From: Arenibacter sp. 6A1
GTDB taxonomy: Bacteria; Bacteroidota; Bacteroidia; Flavobacteriales; Flavobacteriaceae
Assembly (NCBI RefSeq): GCF_012272855.1
Contig: NZ_JAAXCQ010000002.1
Coordinates: 272,513 to 336,512 of the forward strand
Length of the DNA: 64,000 nt
Direction of reading: 5' to 3'
The notes beneath the pieces were generated by a model. That model searched no databases. It was given only the letters and a program-made list of their open reading frames with translations, and was not told the origin of the DNA. The position numbers and the translations under genes are program-made. Shown piece by piece: positions 1 to 8,619 of the stretch. The stretch's first letter is position 1, and the number at the start of each line of letters is the position of its first letter.

Positions 1-162
1 TATACCATCGCCAATAAATCGAGTTCCTGTACTTTTTAAGATATACACCAATTCTAATTCTGGATGATAATGCCACACCTTTAAAAAATGTGAATCAGCA
101 TGTTGGGTAACGGTAAACGAACTGTTTTGTAAACTGGTTCTATTAAGGAGATGAAGTTTCAT
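1..162 (-). CDS. AraC-family regulator, N-terminal fragment cut by window edge
   Basis: The reverse strand from the ATG at 162 reads MKLHLLNRTS, then a cupin-like stretch with KVWHYHPELELVYILKS and GTRFIGD, and stays open to the window edge (54 codons). It is a close paralogue of the complete AraC gene at 318-1184: most residues and many bases match between 1-162 and 1011-1184. In AraC-type regulators this part forms the sugar-sensing cupin domain; the DNA-binding part would lie outside the window. The two genes look like a tandem duplication. I infer a sugar-responsive regulator of nearby glycan genes. Whether this copy is intact cannot be seen. Confidence 0.85.
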   Translation of the reverse strand, partial: MKLHLLNRTSLQNSSFTVTQHADSHFLKVWHYHPELELVYILKSTGTRFIGDGI

Positions 163-195
163 AGGAGGCTATAGTTGGTTATTCTTATATAAACG

Positions 196-231
196 TATAT
201 TGTACATTTAAAGATAAAAATATACAATATA
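196..231. promoter_or_regulatory. 9-bp inverted repeat upstream of the truncated AraC gene
   Basis: TATATTGTA (196-204) and its exact reverse complement TACAATATA (223-231) are separated by 18 bp, in the 155-bp gap between the two AraC genes and 34 bp upstream of the start at 162. Spacing between arm centres is about 27 bp. It could be an operator for one of the regulators. The region is very AT-rich, so chance is possible. Confidence 0.3.
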
Positions 232-317
232 TTTTATACTCCACTTATAAATGCAAAAAAAGTATCCCTCCACCCCTTAATAGGGCATAACACACGGTAT
301 GTGTTTTATAAAATGAT

Positions 318-1184
318 TTATTTTTGATTGTGCAAACGGATATAATCCGAGGGGGACATACCCGTAATAGATTTAAAATGTCTGTTAAAATTAGAAATAT
401 TATTAAACCCAGATTCATAGCAGACCGGTGTAATATTATGCTGATTCTCCATCAGTAATTTACAGGCATATCCTATTCTAATTTCATTTAAATAACGGGT
501 AAAGGTTTTCCTATGGATACGTTTAAAGAATCTACTAAAGGCAGAAGGGTTCATTTTGGCCACTTCGGCCACATCTTTGGAGCTTATGGGCTTACTAAAA
601 TTTTTAAAAATATACTCATAAATCTCATCTAGACTATTATTTTCAGTTTTCTGGAAAGACTTAAGGTACCCCGGACTAGACAACAACCTATAGTTGTCGT
701 GATTGGCCAACTGATGGAGAATTTCGATTAATTTAAGCGTTTTTTCAAAAGGCATTGCAGTTAGCAACGCATTAAAGTCTTTTAAAATTTTAGGGTTAAT
801 ATCTTCAAATAAAATTCCTTGACTGGCGGTATTCATCAATTGCAGAATTTTTTTCATTTCTGGAAGTTCAAAAAATCCCATCCCAAGGAAGTCTTCTTTA
901 AAGTGTACCGCAATGGCTTCGGATAGCAGGGTAGAATTTTCTTCAAAGTACACCTCATCATTTAACCACATATGAGGCAAGTCTTTCCCTATTAAGACCA
1001 GATCGCCTTCAGAAAATTTTTCTATACTATCGCCGATAAACCGAGTACCGGTACTTTTTAAGATAAGCACCAATTCTAATTCCGGATGATAATGCCATAC
1101 CTTTAAAAAGTGGGAATACCGATTATGACTTACCAAAAAGGAACTATTTTCTTTACTGGCCCTATCGAGAAGATGAAGTTTCAT
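318..1184 (-). CDS. AraC-family transcriptional regulator with N-terminal cupin
   Basis: This 288-residue protein has the size and order of AraC/XylS regulators. Residues about 20-90 form a cupin-like sensor (HYHPELELVLILKS, FSEGDLVLIGKDLPHMW). Residues about 190-285 hold two helix-turn-helix motifs, including KDVAEVAKMNPSAFSRFFKR and the C-terminal signature NISNFNRHFKSITGMSPSDY. Members of this family bind DNA and respond to a small ligand, often a sugar. It is transcribed away from the PUL at 1527 and follows a near-identical paralogue at the window's left edge. The position beside an ECF/SusCD/GH95 locus suggests control of sugar catabolism, possibly of deoxysugars; the ligand is not visible. 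Confidence 0.9.
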   Translation of the reverse strand: MKLHLLDRASKENSSFLVSHNRYSHFLKVWHYHPELELVLILKSTGTRFIGDSIEKFSEGDLVLIGKDLPHMWLNDEVYFEENSTLLSEAIAVHFKEDFLGMGFFELPEMKKILQLMNTASQGILFEDINPKILKDFNALLTAMPFEKTLKLIEILHQLANHDNYRLLSSPGYLKSFQKTENNSLDEIYEYIFKNFSKPISSKDVAEVAKMNPSAFSRFFKRIHRKTFTRYLNEIRIGYACKLLMENQHNITPVCYESGFNNISNFNRHFKSITGMSPSDYIRLHNQK

Positions 1185-1526
1185 ATGTAGATATCTTTTG
1201 TTCTTTTAACGCTCATACTTCGGCTGCGCCCAGTACAGGAATGTAATTCGCATATCGTCATTCGTCTTTGCGACCAGTTTTCGGTCATGCTCATTTCACC
1301 TCTTTATTAAAAAATTAAACCTACCTATAACATATAGTTGTTTCTGTCATAAAGATATCACTCTTTCTCGATACAGCAAAAAAAGTATCTGTAATAAGCA
1401 ATTCCTTGGTGGACAATAGATGAAAAACAATATAATTTCGGAGAATACTATTTCTATATTATCAGTTGACCATTAAAATAACCACCAATAATCCTGAAAA
1501 AATCGTCTACCATTAATGAAAATCTA
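1185..1526. other. Intergenic region between AraC gene and sigma-factor gene
   Basis: This 342-bp divergent region has no open frame I would support. It contains the 57-bp repeat at 1241-1297 and, beside it, the GC-richer stretch ctcatacttcggctgcgc at 1212-1229. Both divergent promoters must lie here, but I see no clean TTG-N19-TAnnTTTG pair for the sigma gene. The start at 1527 is preceded by a three-codon frame (ATG at 1516, stop overlapping the 1527 ATG), which may be coincidental. Confidence 0.5.
1241..1297 (-). repeat. 57-bp dispersed repeat, copy 1
   Basis: Read on the minus strand this segment begins GAAATGAGCATGACCGAAAA and ends TATGCGAATTACAT. It matches 51592-51648 at about 48 of 57 positions without gaps. 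Both copies lie on the minus strand in the leader of a minus-strand gene (AraC here, SusD there). Both contain ATGAGCAT.ACCGAAAACTG, which could be read as a short peptide start, but the frames diverge afterwards. Function unknown. Confidence 0.6.
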
Positions 1527-2081
1527 ATGAAAGCCTTAAAGAAAGGGGACACCCAGGCTTTTAGGGCAGTTTTCGATATTTATCAGAATCGGGTGTATCA
1601 CTTTGTAAAATCCATTACCAAATCTGATTATGTTTCGGAAGAAATAGTACAGGAAGTTTTTATTAAAATTTGGGGAATTAAAGAATCTATAAACACCGCC
1701 CATTCCTTTGAAGCCTTCCTTTTTACAATAGCCAGAAACGCTACCTATAATTACCTACGAAGTGTTGCCAACCAACAATCCTTAAAAGAAGAATTTTGGA
1801 AAAACATTAGTTATTCGAACAAACAGACCGAAGACACTATTTTATTGGGCGAATACGAGGCGTTGGTTGAAAATATACTCGAAAATATACCTCCCCAAAA
1901 AAGAAACATATTTATACTTTCCAAACAACAGGGTAAAAGTCATCAAGAAATAGCCGACTTACTGGGTATTTCTACAAAAACCGTTAAAAACCACCTGTGG
2001 GAAACCCTTAAGATTCTTAAAAGCCAATTAAAGCCACATTTAGAGACCATCCATTTCCTATTGGTTTTTCTATTACTCTAG
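1527..2081 (+). CDS. ECF-type RNA polymerase sigma factor (FecI-like, PUL-associated)
   Basis: This 184-residue protein has the two sigma domains of the extracytoplasmic-function family. Region 2 is near residues 10-80 (AFRAVFDIYQNRVYHFV, EEIVQEVFIKIW) and region 4 near 115-170 (PPQKRNIFILSKQQGKSHQE, then a helix-turn-helix with STKTVKNHLWETLK). It directs RNA polymerase to the promoter of its cognate SusC/SusD genes when the partner FecR-type protein (2191-3393) relays an outer-membrane signal. Gene order sigma, FecR, SusC with STN domain, SusD is the classic transenvelope arrangement. The short hydrophobic C-terminus (HFLLVFLLL) is common in Bacteroidetes members. Confidence 0.95.
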   Translation: MKALKKGDTQAFRAVFDIYQNRVYHFVKSITKSDYVSEEIVQEVFIKIWGIKESINTAHSFEAFLFTIARNATYNYLRSVANQQSLKEEFWKNISYSNKQTEDTILLGEYEALVENILENIPPQKRNIFILSKQQGKSHQEIADLLGISTKTVKNHLWETLKILKSQLKPHLETIHFLLVFLLL

Positions 2082-2190
2082 CGCTTTTTTGCATTTTTTA
2101 AAAAAAATCGCATTATCATTTGGGACTTTTTCAATTTTGAGGTGTACTACTTATATACTCTTTACTCGTTGCACCTAAAACATTCTGAAT

Positions 2191-3393
2191 TTGAACGATA
2201 AATTCTATACCGATAAGCTTTTTCAAAAGCTTTTAGACAATACCCTTTCAAACGAAGAGTATGAGGAGCTTATGACCATTATTAACAATTCTGACTCATC
2301 GAGTATTTTTAATAATAGTCTATATAAACACTGGGAGGACATCAATACCAGGTCAGTTTCAAAAGAAAAACTCCCTGATTCCAAAACATCTTTTAAAAAT
2401 ATTTTAAACCAAATAGAACAAGGTGCTCCTACTAAAAACAAAGAAACTAAATTCTATGCACCATTAATAAAACAATGGTTTGGGATTGCAGCCACCCTAT
2501 TGTTTCTTGTTGGTATCTTCTCCATTATCCTTAAAGACACCACTAGCGACCAAGTTTCTATACCATCTACGCCCATCCCTACTTCCGGGCTTATTACCTT
2601 GCAGTTAGACAATGGTTCCGTTGAAACTATTACCGACACTAACGAAAGTACCATTAGAACAGCAAAAGGAACGGTAGTAGGAACCCAAAATGGAAGTTCA
2701 TTACACTACCTAAACAATTCTGTGGCTGAAGAACTAATATACAACACCTTACATATTCCTTTCGGAAAGAAATTTGAACTACTCTTGTCTGATGGAACCA
2801 AAGTAACCTTAAACGCTGGGAGTTCTCTAAAATACCCCGTCCAATTTCTTTCTGGTCATACACGAAAAGTTTTCTTAAAGGGCGAAGCATTTTTTGACGT
2901 GGCCAAGGACGCCAAACATCCTTTTATAGTAAATGCTAACGATTTAAATATTCAGGTACTGGGTACTGAATTTAACCTTTCCTATTTTCCTGAAGATGAA
3001 GAAATAAGTACGGTCTTGGTAGAAGGATCGGTTGAATTGTACAAAGATGGCGCCGACAAAAACAAGAACACCGTTACCCAACTTCAACCAGGGCAAAAAG
3101 CTTCATGGAACCCTTTAAAAAACTCCATGCAAGTAAAAGCTGTAGATGTTAGCCTCTATACGTCCTGGATGCATGGGGAATTAATTTGTAAAGCGATGCC
3201 TTTTTCTAAACTAAGGACCAAGTTAGAACGCCATTTTAATATACGTATAGAAAATAACAATGAAGCCTTAGACAAACAAATCTATACCGCCACTTTTAAA
3301 GGTGAAAGTTTAGAGGATATTTTAGAAGCCTTTAAAGAAGACTTCCCTTTTAAATATTCTAGAGAAGGCGATACCATTACAATTACCAACTAA
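2191..3393 (+). CDS. FecR-family anti-sigma factor
   Basis: This 400-residue protein carries a cytoplasmic N-terminal part (1-90, binds the sigma factor), one membrane helix at about 93-113 (FGIAATLLFLVGIFSIIL), a FecR domain at about 185-285 (LSDGTKVTLNAGSSLKYPV, GEAFFDVAKDAKHPF, VLGTEFNLSYF) and a C-terminal DUF4974-like domain that resembles an STN fold and is expected to contact the SusC signalling domain. The frame opens with TTG at 2191; no suitable ATG lies close. It sits 109 bp behind its sigma factor. It should inhibit the sigma factor until the receptor at 3554-6937 binds glycan. Confidence 0.93.
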   Translation: MNDKFYTDKLFQKLLDNTLSNEEYEELMTIINNSDSSSIFNNSLYKHWEDINTRSVSKEKLPDSKTSFKNILNQIEQGAPTKNKETKFYAPLIKQWFGIAATLLFLVGIFSIILKDTTSDQVSIPSTPIPTSGLITLQLDNGSVETITDTNESTIRTAKGTVVGTQNGSSLHYLNNSVAEELIYNTLHIPFGKKFELLLSDGTKVTLNAGSSLKYPVQFLSGHTRKVFLKGEAFFDVAKDAKHPFIVNANDLNIQVLGTEFNLSYFPEDEEISTVLVEGSVELYKDGADKNKNTVTQLQPGQKASWNPLKNSMQVKAVDVSLYTSWMHGELICKAMPFSKLRTKLERHFNIRIENNNEALDKQIYTATFKGESLEDILEAFKEDFPFKYSREGDTITITN

Positions 3394-3451
3394 ACCAATA
3401 ATAACCTAAAACGAAAGATCAATGCAGAACAACTAAATCCAAAATCAACTA

Positions 3452-3513
3452 ACATCACATTAATAAAAATGCCGGAAAATGTTGGCCCATTTCCCGGCGT
3501 AATAAAGTGATGT
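3452..3513 (+). other. Extended stem-loop between fecR and susC
   Basis: The 160-bp gap before susC contains a long dyad. The outer arms ACATCAC (3452-3458) and GTGATGT (3507-3513) pair. The inner arms GCCGGAAAATG (3471-3481) and CATTTCCCGGC (3488-3498) pair with one mismatch around a 6-nt loop. No U-run follows, so it is not a standard terminator. It could stabilise susC mRNA, attenuate read-through from the sigma/FecR genes, or be a target for an RNA regulator. Confidence 0.6.
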
Positions 3514-3553
3514 AAACAAATCAATTATTTAATCACCAAACTTTTACAAATTT

Positions 3554-6500
3554 ATGAAAAATTTCAACTTGGGCAGGCCTCTCGATGCCGATTGGCTGCG
3601 CCAAAAAAACTTAGCGATGAAACTCACTACCCTTTTACTCTTAGTTTCTTTGTTTCAAATTCAGGCTAATACCTACGCCCAGAACACAAAAATCTCAATA
3701 CATCTTAATGATGCTACCGTAGAACAGGTCTTTCAAAAAATAGAATCCTTATCTGATTTTAGGTTTCTGTACAATCATGAAAAGGTAGACCTACAAAGAA
3801 AAGTTTCTGTCAATGCCGATAAAAAGCAAATTTCCTCCATTTTAAAAGCTATGTTCGCCGATACCGATATTTATTTTTCGGTTAAGAACAAGCAGATTAT
3901 TCTAAAAAACGGAAAACAAAAAGAATCCTACACTAAGGAAGTTTTAGAAGTTGTACAACATTCTGTTAGCGGTAATATTACTGATATGGACGGTATCCCT
4001 TTACCAGGGGCGAATATTGTAGAAAAAGGAACCACCAATGGGGTTACGGCCGACTTTGACGGGAATTTTTCTATTACAGTTGCCAACAGCAATAGTATAC
4101 TGGTCGTTTCTTACATTGGCTATGCAACCACAGAAATACCAATTAACGGAAAGACCAGAATTCAAATTGCCTTGAAAGAAAGTGCTGCCGGATTGGAAGA
4201 GGTGGTGGTAGTAGGATTCGGGACACAGAAAAAAGTTAACCTAACCGGATCTGTAGCAACAGTAGATGGGGAAACCCTGACCAAAAGACCAGTAACAAAC
4301 GCTGCCTCCATGCTACAGGGACAAGTTGCTGGTTTAAGAATAGTCCAAAATACGGGGGAACCAGGAAACGAAGGCCTATCCATACGAATAAGAGGTCAGG
4401 GAACATTTAGTAATGCCGGCTCCAATCCATTGGTTTTGATCGATGGTGTGGATGGAAATTTAGGTGATCTAGATCCTAATGATATCGATAATATTTCGGT
4501 CCTAAAAGATGCTGCCTCCGCATCCATTTACGGTTCCAGAGCTGCAAATGGCGTAATCTTGGTTACCACAAAATCTGGTAGAGCAGGAGAGTTCACCGTG
4601 GAGTATAATCTCAATACTGCCATACATACTCCCACAAAACTTTTTGATGTTATAAGCAATTCTGCAGAATATATGGAATTGTGGAACGAAGCAAAAAATA
4701 ACACCGGAATTACTACGGGACTTTATCCACAATCCGAAATAGATCTTTACAGAAATGCTACGGACCGAACACTTTATCCAAACACCAATTGGTTAGATAT
4801 TATGTTCAATCCGGCTTTTGTGCAATCCCACAATATCGGAATAAGCGGTGGTAAAGAAGATACCCACTACAAATTATCTCTTAGCTATGTGGATCAACCA
4901 GGTGTAATGAAAGGTTTTGATTATAAGAAGTTCAATGCCCGTTTAAATCTAGGTTCCCAAATCAACGACTTTATAAAAATAGGCGCAAACGTAGCTTTAA
5001 AAAAGGGCGACCTATCAAGACCAAGACAAGGATCCAGTGATATGTTTCTATCAACCATGTCACAAGCCCCAACCTATTTGCCAAAATTACCTGATGGGCG
5101 TTATTCCTACAAGGCATATGATTTTGAATCAAATAATAAAAATCCTTTGGCCATAGTTGAAAATGAAGTTCTAAGAACGATAACTGATTATTCTGTTAAT
5201 TTACAAGGTTGGGCAGACATCAATCTAACTAAATCAGTTAACTGGTACTCCAAGGCCGCAATCGTTGGAGATTTTGAAAAATGGAAAGATTGGCGGCCAT
5301 CAGTACCACTTTACAACTACCGTACCGGAGAGTTTGCAACAGATTTGGACGTTGGTGGAAGAGGACTTCAAGTTAATAATGGACAAAACATATTCACCAA
5401 TATTTTTACATATCTAAAATTTGAGGATGAGATAAGTGAAGGGCATAGCCTGACAGCCCAAGTGGGTTACAGCGAGGAATCCAATAAAGAAGAATATCTG
5501 CGCGGTTATAGACGAGATTATGCTGGCAATAACCTAAGGGAATTAGATGCTGGTAGCTTGGCCGTTCAAAATGCCAACGGATCTACTTATGAATGGGCAT
5601 TAAAATCTTTTTTTGGTCGTTTAGGTTATAATTTTAAGGATAGGTATCTGGTTGAGATGAATATCCGCCACGATGGAACCTCTAGATTACATGAAGATCA
5701 CCGATGGGGAACTTTCCCTTCAGTCTCCGGAGCCTGGAGAGTATCGGAAGAATCTTTTATGAAAAATGTGTCAACGGACTGGCTCAACAGCCTGAAGATA
5801 AGGGGATCTTATGGAGAGTTAGGCAATCAGAATATTGGTAATTATCCTTATCAGGATATCCTTGGCCTCACTGGAAATTATTCCTTTGACAATGCCAATT
5901 TATCCTCCGGGGCAGCGCAAACAGCTTTATCAAACCAAAACATTACTTGGGAAACTACTAAAATTACCGACATCGGCTTAGATCTTAGTGCTTTTGATGG
6001 CTTTTCCCTCACCTTTGACTGGTATAGAAAAACAACCTCGGATATTCTAAGGGGATCCCAGGTAACCGGACTCATAGGTTTGGACGCTCCAATAATAAAC
6101 AATGGAACTATGCAGAACACAGGTGTCGAGCTCAATTTACAATACAACAACAATGTCCATTCAGGTGCGTTTGAAGGCCTTAGATACAATCTAGGGTTCA
6201 CTATCGACCGCTTCAAGAATGAACTAACTGAATTTGGGGAACGCGAAATTGGCGGCAACACAGTTAAGGAAGAAGGACGCTCATGGGACACTTTTTATAT
6301 GCTGGAATGGACAGGTATTTTCCAAACTCAGGCTGAAGTGGATGTTGCACCCAAGCAATTTAATGATAATACTGGGCCTGGAGATCTTATATACAAAGAT
6401 CAAAACGGAGACAATATCATAAACGATGAGGACCGTACTTATATGGACGGACAATATCCCGAATTCGAATATGCTATGAATTTTAATGCCAATTGGAAGA

Positions 6501-6937
6501 ATTTTGATATCTCACTATTTTTTCAAGGCGTAGAGGGAAGAAGTATTTATGTTCGTGATTGGGGAACCATACCCTTTGTACAAGGGGCGCCTCCGACAAC
6601 TGATTGGAGAGATAGATGGACGGATGATAACCCATCCACTACAATGCCCAAAATATATTGGGGATTTAATGCTCCTGATAAAATCAGGAGGACTTCAAGT
6701 TATTTTCTACAGGATGCCTCTTACTTAAGGTTAAAGAATATTTCATTAGGGTACAACCTGCCAAACTCCATGCTAGAGAAAGTAAAGCTTAAAAAATTAA
6801 GAGTTTATGTTTCAGGAGACAACCTATTGACTTTTACCAAGTATCCAGGCCTTGATCCTGAAAGAGGAGAAAGTGGTCGTTTTGTAAGCTACCCACAGAA
6901 CAAAATATATTCTCTAGGCCTTAATATTCAATTTTAA
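3554..6937 (+). CDS. SusC/RagA-type TonB-dependent receptor with STN signalling domain
   Basis: This 1127-residue outer-membrane receptor imports oligosaccharides together with its SusD partner. After a signal peptide (hydrophobic core about 24-35, ending NTYAQ) it has an STN domain (about 48-115), a carboxypeptidase-regulatory-like domain (about 133-205, GNITDMDGIPLPGANIVEKG), the conserved EEVVVVGFGTQKK segment, a plug (about 225-340, VLIDGVDGNLGDLDPNDIDN) and a 22-strand barrel to the C-terminus. The STN domain marks it as a transducer that signals to FecR (2191-3393). It has a 21-residue extension before the signal peptide, so M22 is an alternative start. SusD follows 10 bp downstream. 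Confidence 0.96.
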   Translation: MKNFNLGRPLDADWLRQKNLAMKLTTLLLLVSLFQIQANTYAQNTKISIHLNDATVEQVFQKIESLSDFRFLYNHEKVDLQRKVSVNADKKQISSILKAMFADTDIYFSVKNKQIILKNGKQKESYTKEVLEVVQHSVSGNITDMDGIPLPGANIVEKGTTNGVTADFDGNFSITVANSNSILVVSYIGYATTEIPINGKTRIQIALKESAAGLEEVVVVGFGTQKKVNLTGSVATVDGETLTKRPVTNAASMLQGQVAGLRIVQNTGEPGNEGLSIRIRGQGTFSNAGSNPLVLIDGVDGNLGDLDPNDIDNISVLKDAASASIYGSRAANGVILVTTKSGRAGEFTVEYNLNTAIHTPTKLFDVISNSAEYMELWNEAKNNTGITTGLYPQSEIDLYRNATDRTLYPNTNWLDIMFNPAFVQSHNIGISGGKEDTHYKLSLSYVDQPGVMKGFDYKKFNARLNLGSQINDFIKIGANVALKKGDLSRPRQGSSDMFLSTMSQAPTYLPKLPDGRYSYKAYDFESNNKNPLAIVENEVLRTITDYSVNLQGWADINLTKSVNWYSKAAIVGDFEKWKDWRPSVPLYNYRTGEFATDLDVGGRGLQVNNGQNIFTNIFTYLKFEDEISEGHSLTAQVGYSEESNKEEYLRGYRRDYAGNNLRELDAGSLAVQNANGSTYEWALKSFFGRLGYNFKDRYLVEMNIRHDGTSRLHEDHRWGTFPSVSGAWRVSEESFMKNVSTDWLNSLKIRGSYGELGNQNIGNYPYQDILGLTGNYSFDNANLSSGAAQTALSNQNITWETTKITDIGLDLSAFDGFSLTFDWYRKTTSDILRGSQVTGLIGLDAPIINNGTMQNTGVELNLQYNNNVHSGAFEGLRYNLGFTIDRFKNELTEFGEREIGGNTVKEEGRSWDTFYMLEWTGIFQTQAEVDVAPKQFNDNTGPGDLIYKDQNGDNIINDEDRTYMDGQYPEFEYAMNFNANWKNFDISLFFQGVEGRSIYVRDWGTIPFVQGAPPTTDWRDRWTDDNPSTTMPKIYWGFNAPDKIRRTSSYFLQDASYLRLKNISLGYNLPNSMLEKVKLKKLRVYVSGDNLLTFTKYPGLDPERGESGRFVSYPQNKIYSLGLNIQF

Positions 6938-6947
6938 AACCAAAAAA

Positions 6948-8405
6948 ATGAAAAGATATATTTTACCAATTTTACTAGGCGTCATATGTGTCGGTTTTGT
7001 AGGATGTGAAAAGGAAGCATTGGACAAAAACCCCTTGGATAAATTATCCAGTGGCGAATTTTGGAAATCCAAACAGGATTTTGATATGGCACTTACCGCA
7101 ATATACGGGGAGTTACAAAATGCTATGTTCTCTGTGGGTGCCCCTAATTGGGATGTACTAACCGACAACGGCTATGGACAGCATAATTATTGGGGAAGCC
7201 AAGCTATTGTTCAAGGAAACATCTCCCCAACTTCGGGCGGCTATATTTCTGATATTTACAATAGCAGTTACAAGGGTATTGCGCGTGTTAACATTTTCCT
7301 CAATCAACTTAATGATTTTGAAGGTGATGAAATAGATGCCGTAACCAAATCAAAATATAAAGGTGAGGCAATGTTTATGCGTGGCTTCTATTATTTTCAA
7401 TTGTACTCCAATTACGGTTCAGTCCCTATTGTAACCGAATCGTTAAACCTAGAAAACCAAATACAGCCCAAAGCTTCTGCAAATGAGGTTTTTGAACATA
7501 CATTGGCCGATCTTGATACCGCTATCATTAATCTATCTTCTGAAGTATATGCCGACAACGGCGGACATGTGGTGAAGTCATCCGCACAAGCATTAAAACT
7601 AAGGGTACTCCTATTTGCGGCATATGGGGACAACGGAACGGTTGATTCAGGAATAATGGCCCAAGCGAGGGACCTAGCATTGGAAATAATGGGATCCGGT
7701 TACGAGTTAAGCCCAAATTTTGAAGATGTCTTTAAAGATGGAACCCAAGAAGGAAATCCAGAAATTATCTTTTCCATCAAGTTTTTGGCACCGGACAATT
7801 CTACGGCTATGGATCAATGGTATGGAGATTGGGTAGTAATCAGCCCCTTACAGAATTTAGTTGATGCCTTTGACCCATTAGACCCTAGGCTAGACAAAAC
7901 AATATATGCCGATGAAGTAAACTTTGATGGCAATATTCATTCTCCTTCCAACGGCCTGCCCACCGGCTTTGGAGTAAAAAAATTCCTTAGCCCTGGACTT
8001 ATGCCCTATGGATATTCTACCCAAAGTCAACAAGACTGGGTTTTATTGAGATATGCGGATATATTATTAATGTATGCAGAGGCACAAAATGAACTTGTAG
8101 GTCCAGATCAATCAGTCTACGATGCTATTAATGCCGTTCGTGGGCGAGTAGAAATGCCCTTCCTTATAGGTTTATCTAAGGAAATGATGCGCGAGGCCAT
8201 ACGCCACGAACGTAGAATTGAATTAGCATTTGAGGGATTGCGCTACTACGACCTCAAAAGGTGGAGAATTGCAGAAACGGTTTTGAACAATGTATCCGAT
8301 GGAATATTGGAATATACTTTTGAAGAGCGTTTCTATCACTGGCCTTTGCCTCAATCTGAAATTGATAAAAGTCAAGGAATATTGGAGCAAAATCCAGACT
8401 ACTAA
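6948..8405 (+). CDS. SusD/RagB-family nutrient-binding lipoprotein
   Basis: This 485-residue lipoprotein has a type II signal peptide with lipobox ending at Cys20 (VGFVGC). The body shows SusD landmarks: N-terminal ALTAIYGELQNA, the TPR-like KYKGEAMFMRGFYYFQLYSNYG segment region, the C-terminal RYADILLMYAEAQNE, and IRHERRIELAFEGLRYYDLKRWR. SusD proteins cap the SusC barrel on the cell surface and bind glycan. It is transcribed with the SusC gene 10 bp upstream and is closed by a terminator at 8458-8490. The substrate cannot be read from the sequence; the neighbouring GH95 and sulfatase suggest a sulfated, fucose- or L-galactose-containing glycan. Confidence 0.95.
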   Translation: MKRYILPILLGVICVGFVGCEKEALDKNPLDKLSSGEFWKSKQDFDMALTAIYGELQNAMFSVGAPNWDVLTDNGYGQHNYWGSQAIVQGNISPTSGGYISDIYNSSYKGIARVNIFLNQLNDFEGDEIDAVTKSKYKGEAMFMRGFYYFQLYSNYGSVPIVTESLNLENQIQPKASANEVFEHTLADLDTAIINLSSEVYADNGGHVVKSSAQALKLRVLLFAAYGDNGTVDSGIMAQARDLALEIMGSGYELSPNFEDVFKDGTQEGNPEIIFSIKFLAPDNSTAMDQWYGDWVVISPLQNLVDAFDPLDPRLDKTIYADEVNFDGNIHSPSNGLPTGFGVKKFLSPGLMPYGYSTQSQQDWVLLRYADILLMYAEAQNELVGPDQSVYDAINAVRGRVEMPFLIGLSKEMMREAIRHERRIELAFEGLRYYDLKRWRIAETVLNNVSDGILEYTFEERFYHWPLPQSEIDKSQGILEQNPDY

Positions 8406-8457
8406 GTCATCAAACATAATATCCTTTCTAATTAATCTTTTAAGGAGAGTATTTATA

Positions 8458-8490
8458 AAAAACCAGGAACCTCATACGTTTCTGGTTTTT
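8458..8490 (+). terminator. Intrinsic terminator after first SusD
   Basis: AAAAACCAGGAAC (8458-8470) pairs with GTTTCTGGTTTTT (8478-8490) through one G-U pair, with the 7-nt loop ctcatac; the 3' arm ends in the U-run. It separates the sigma/FecR/SusC/SusD unit from the GH95 gene, which should therefore have its own promoter. Confidence 0.85.
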
Positions 8491-8619
8491 ATTCAAAAGT
8501 TAATATTATAATTGTAAAAACACCCTAGTCCCTTACATATTAAATAGTACATAATAAACTCAGCTACCCCCTCATTCCTAGCAATAACCCAAAAACGCAA
8601 CAATAAACTAGCAACAAAA

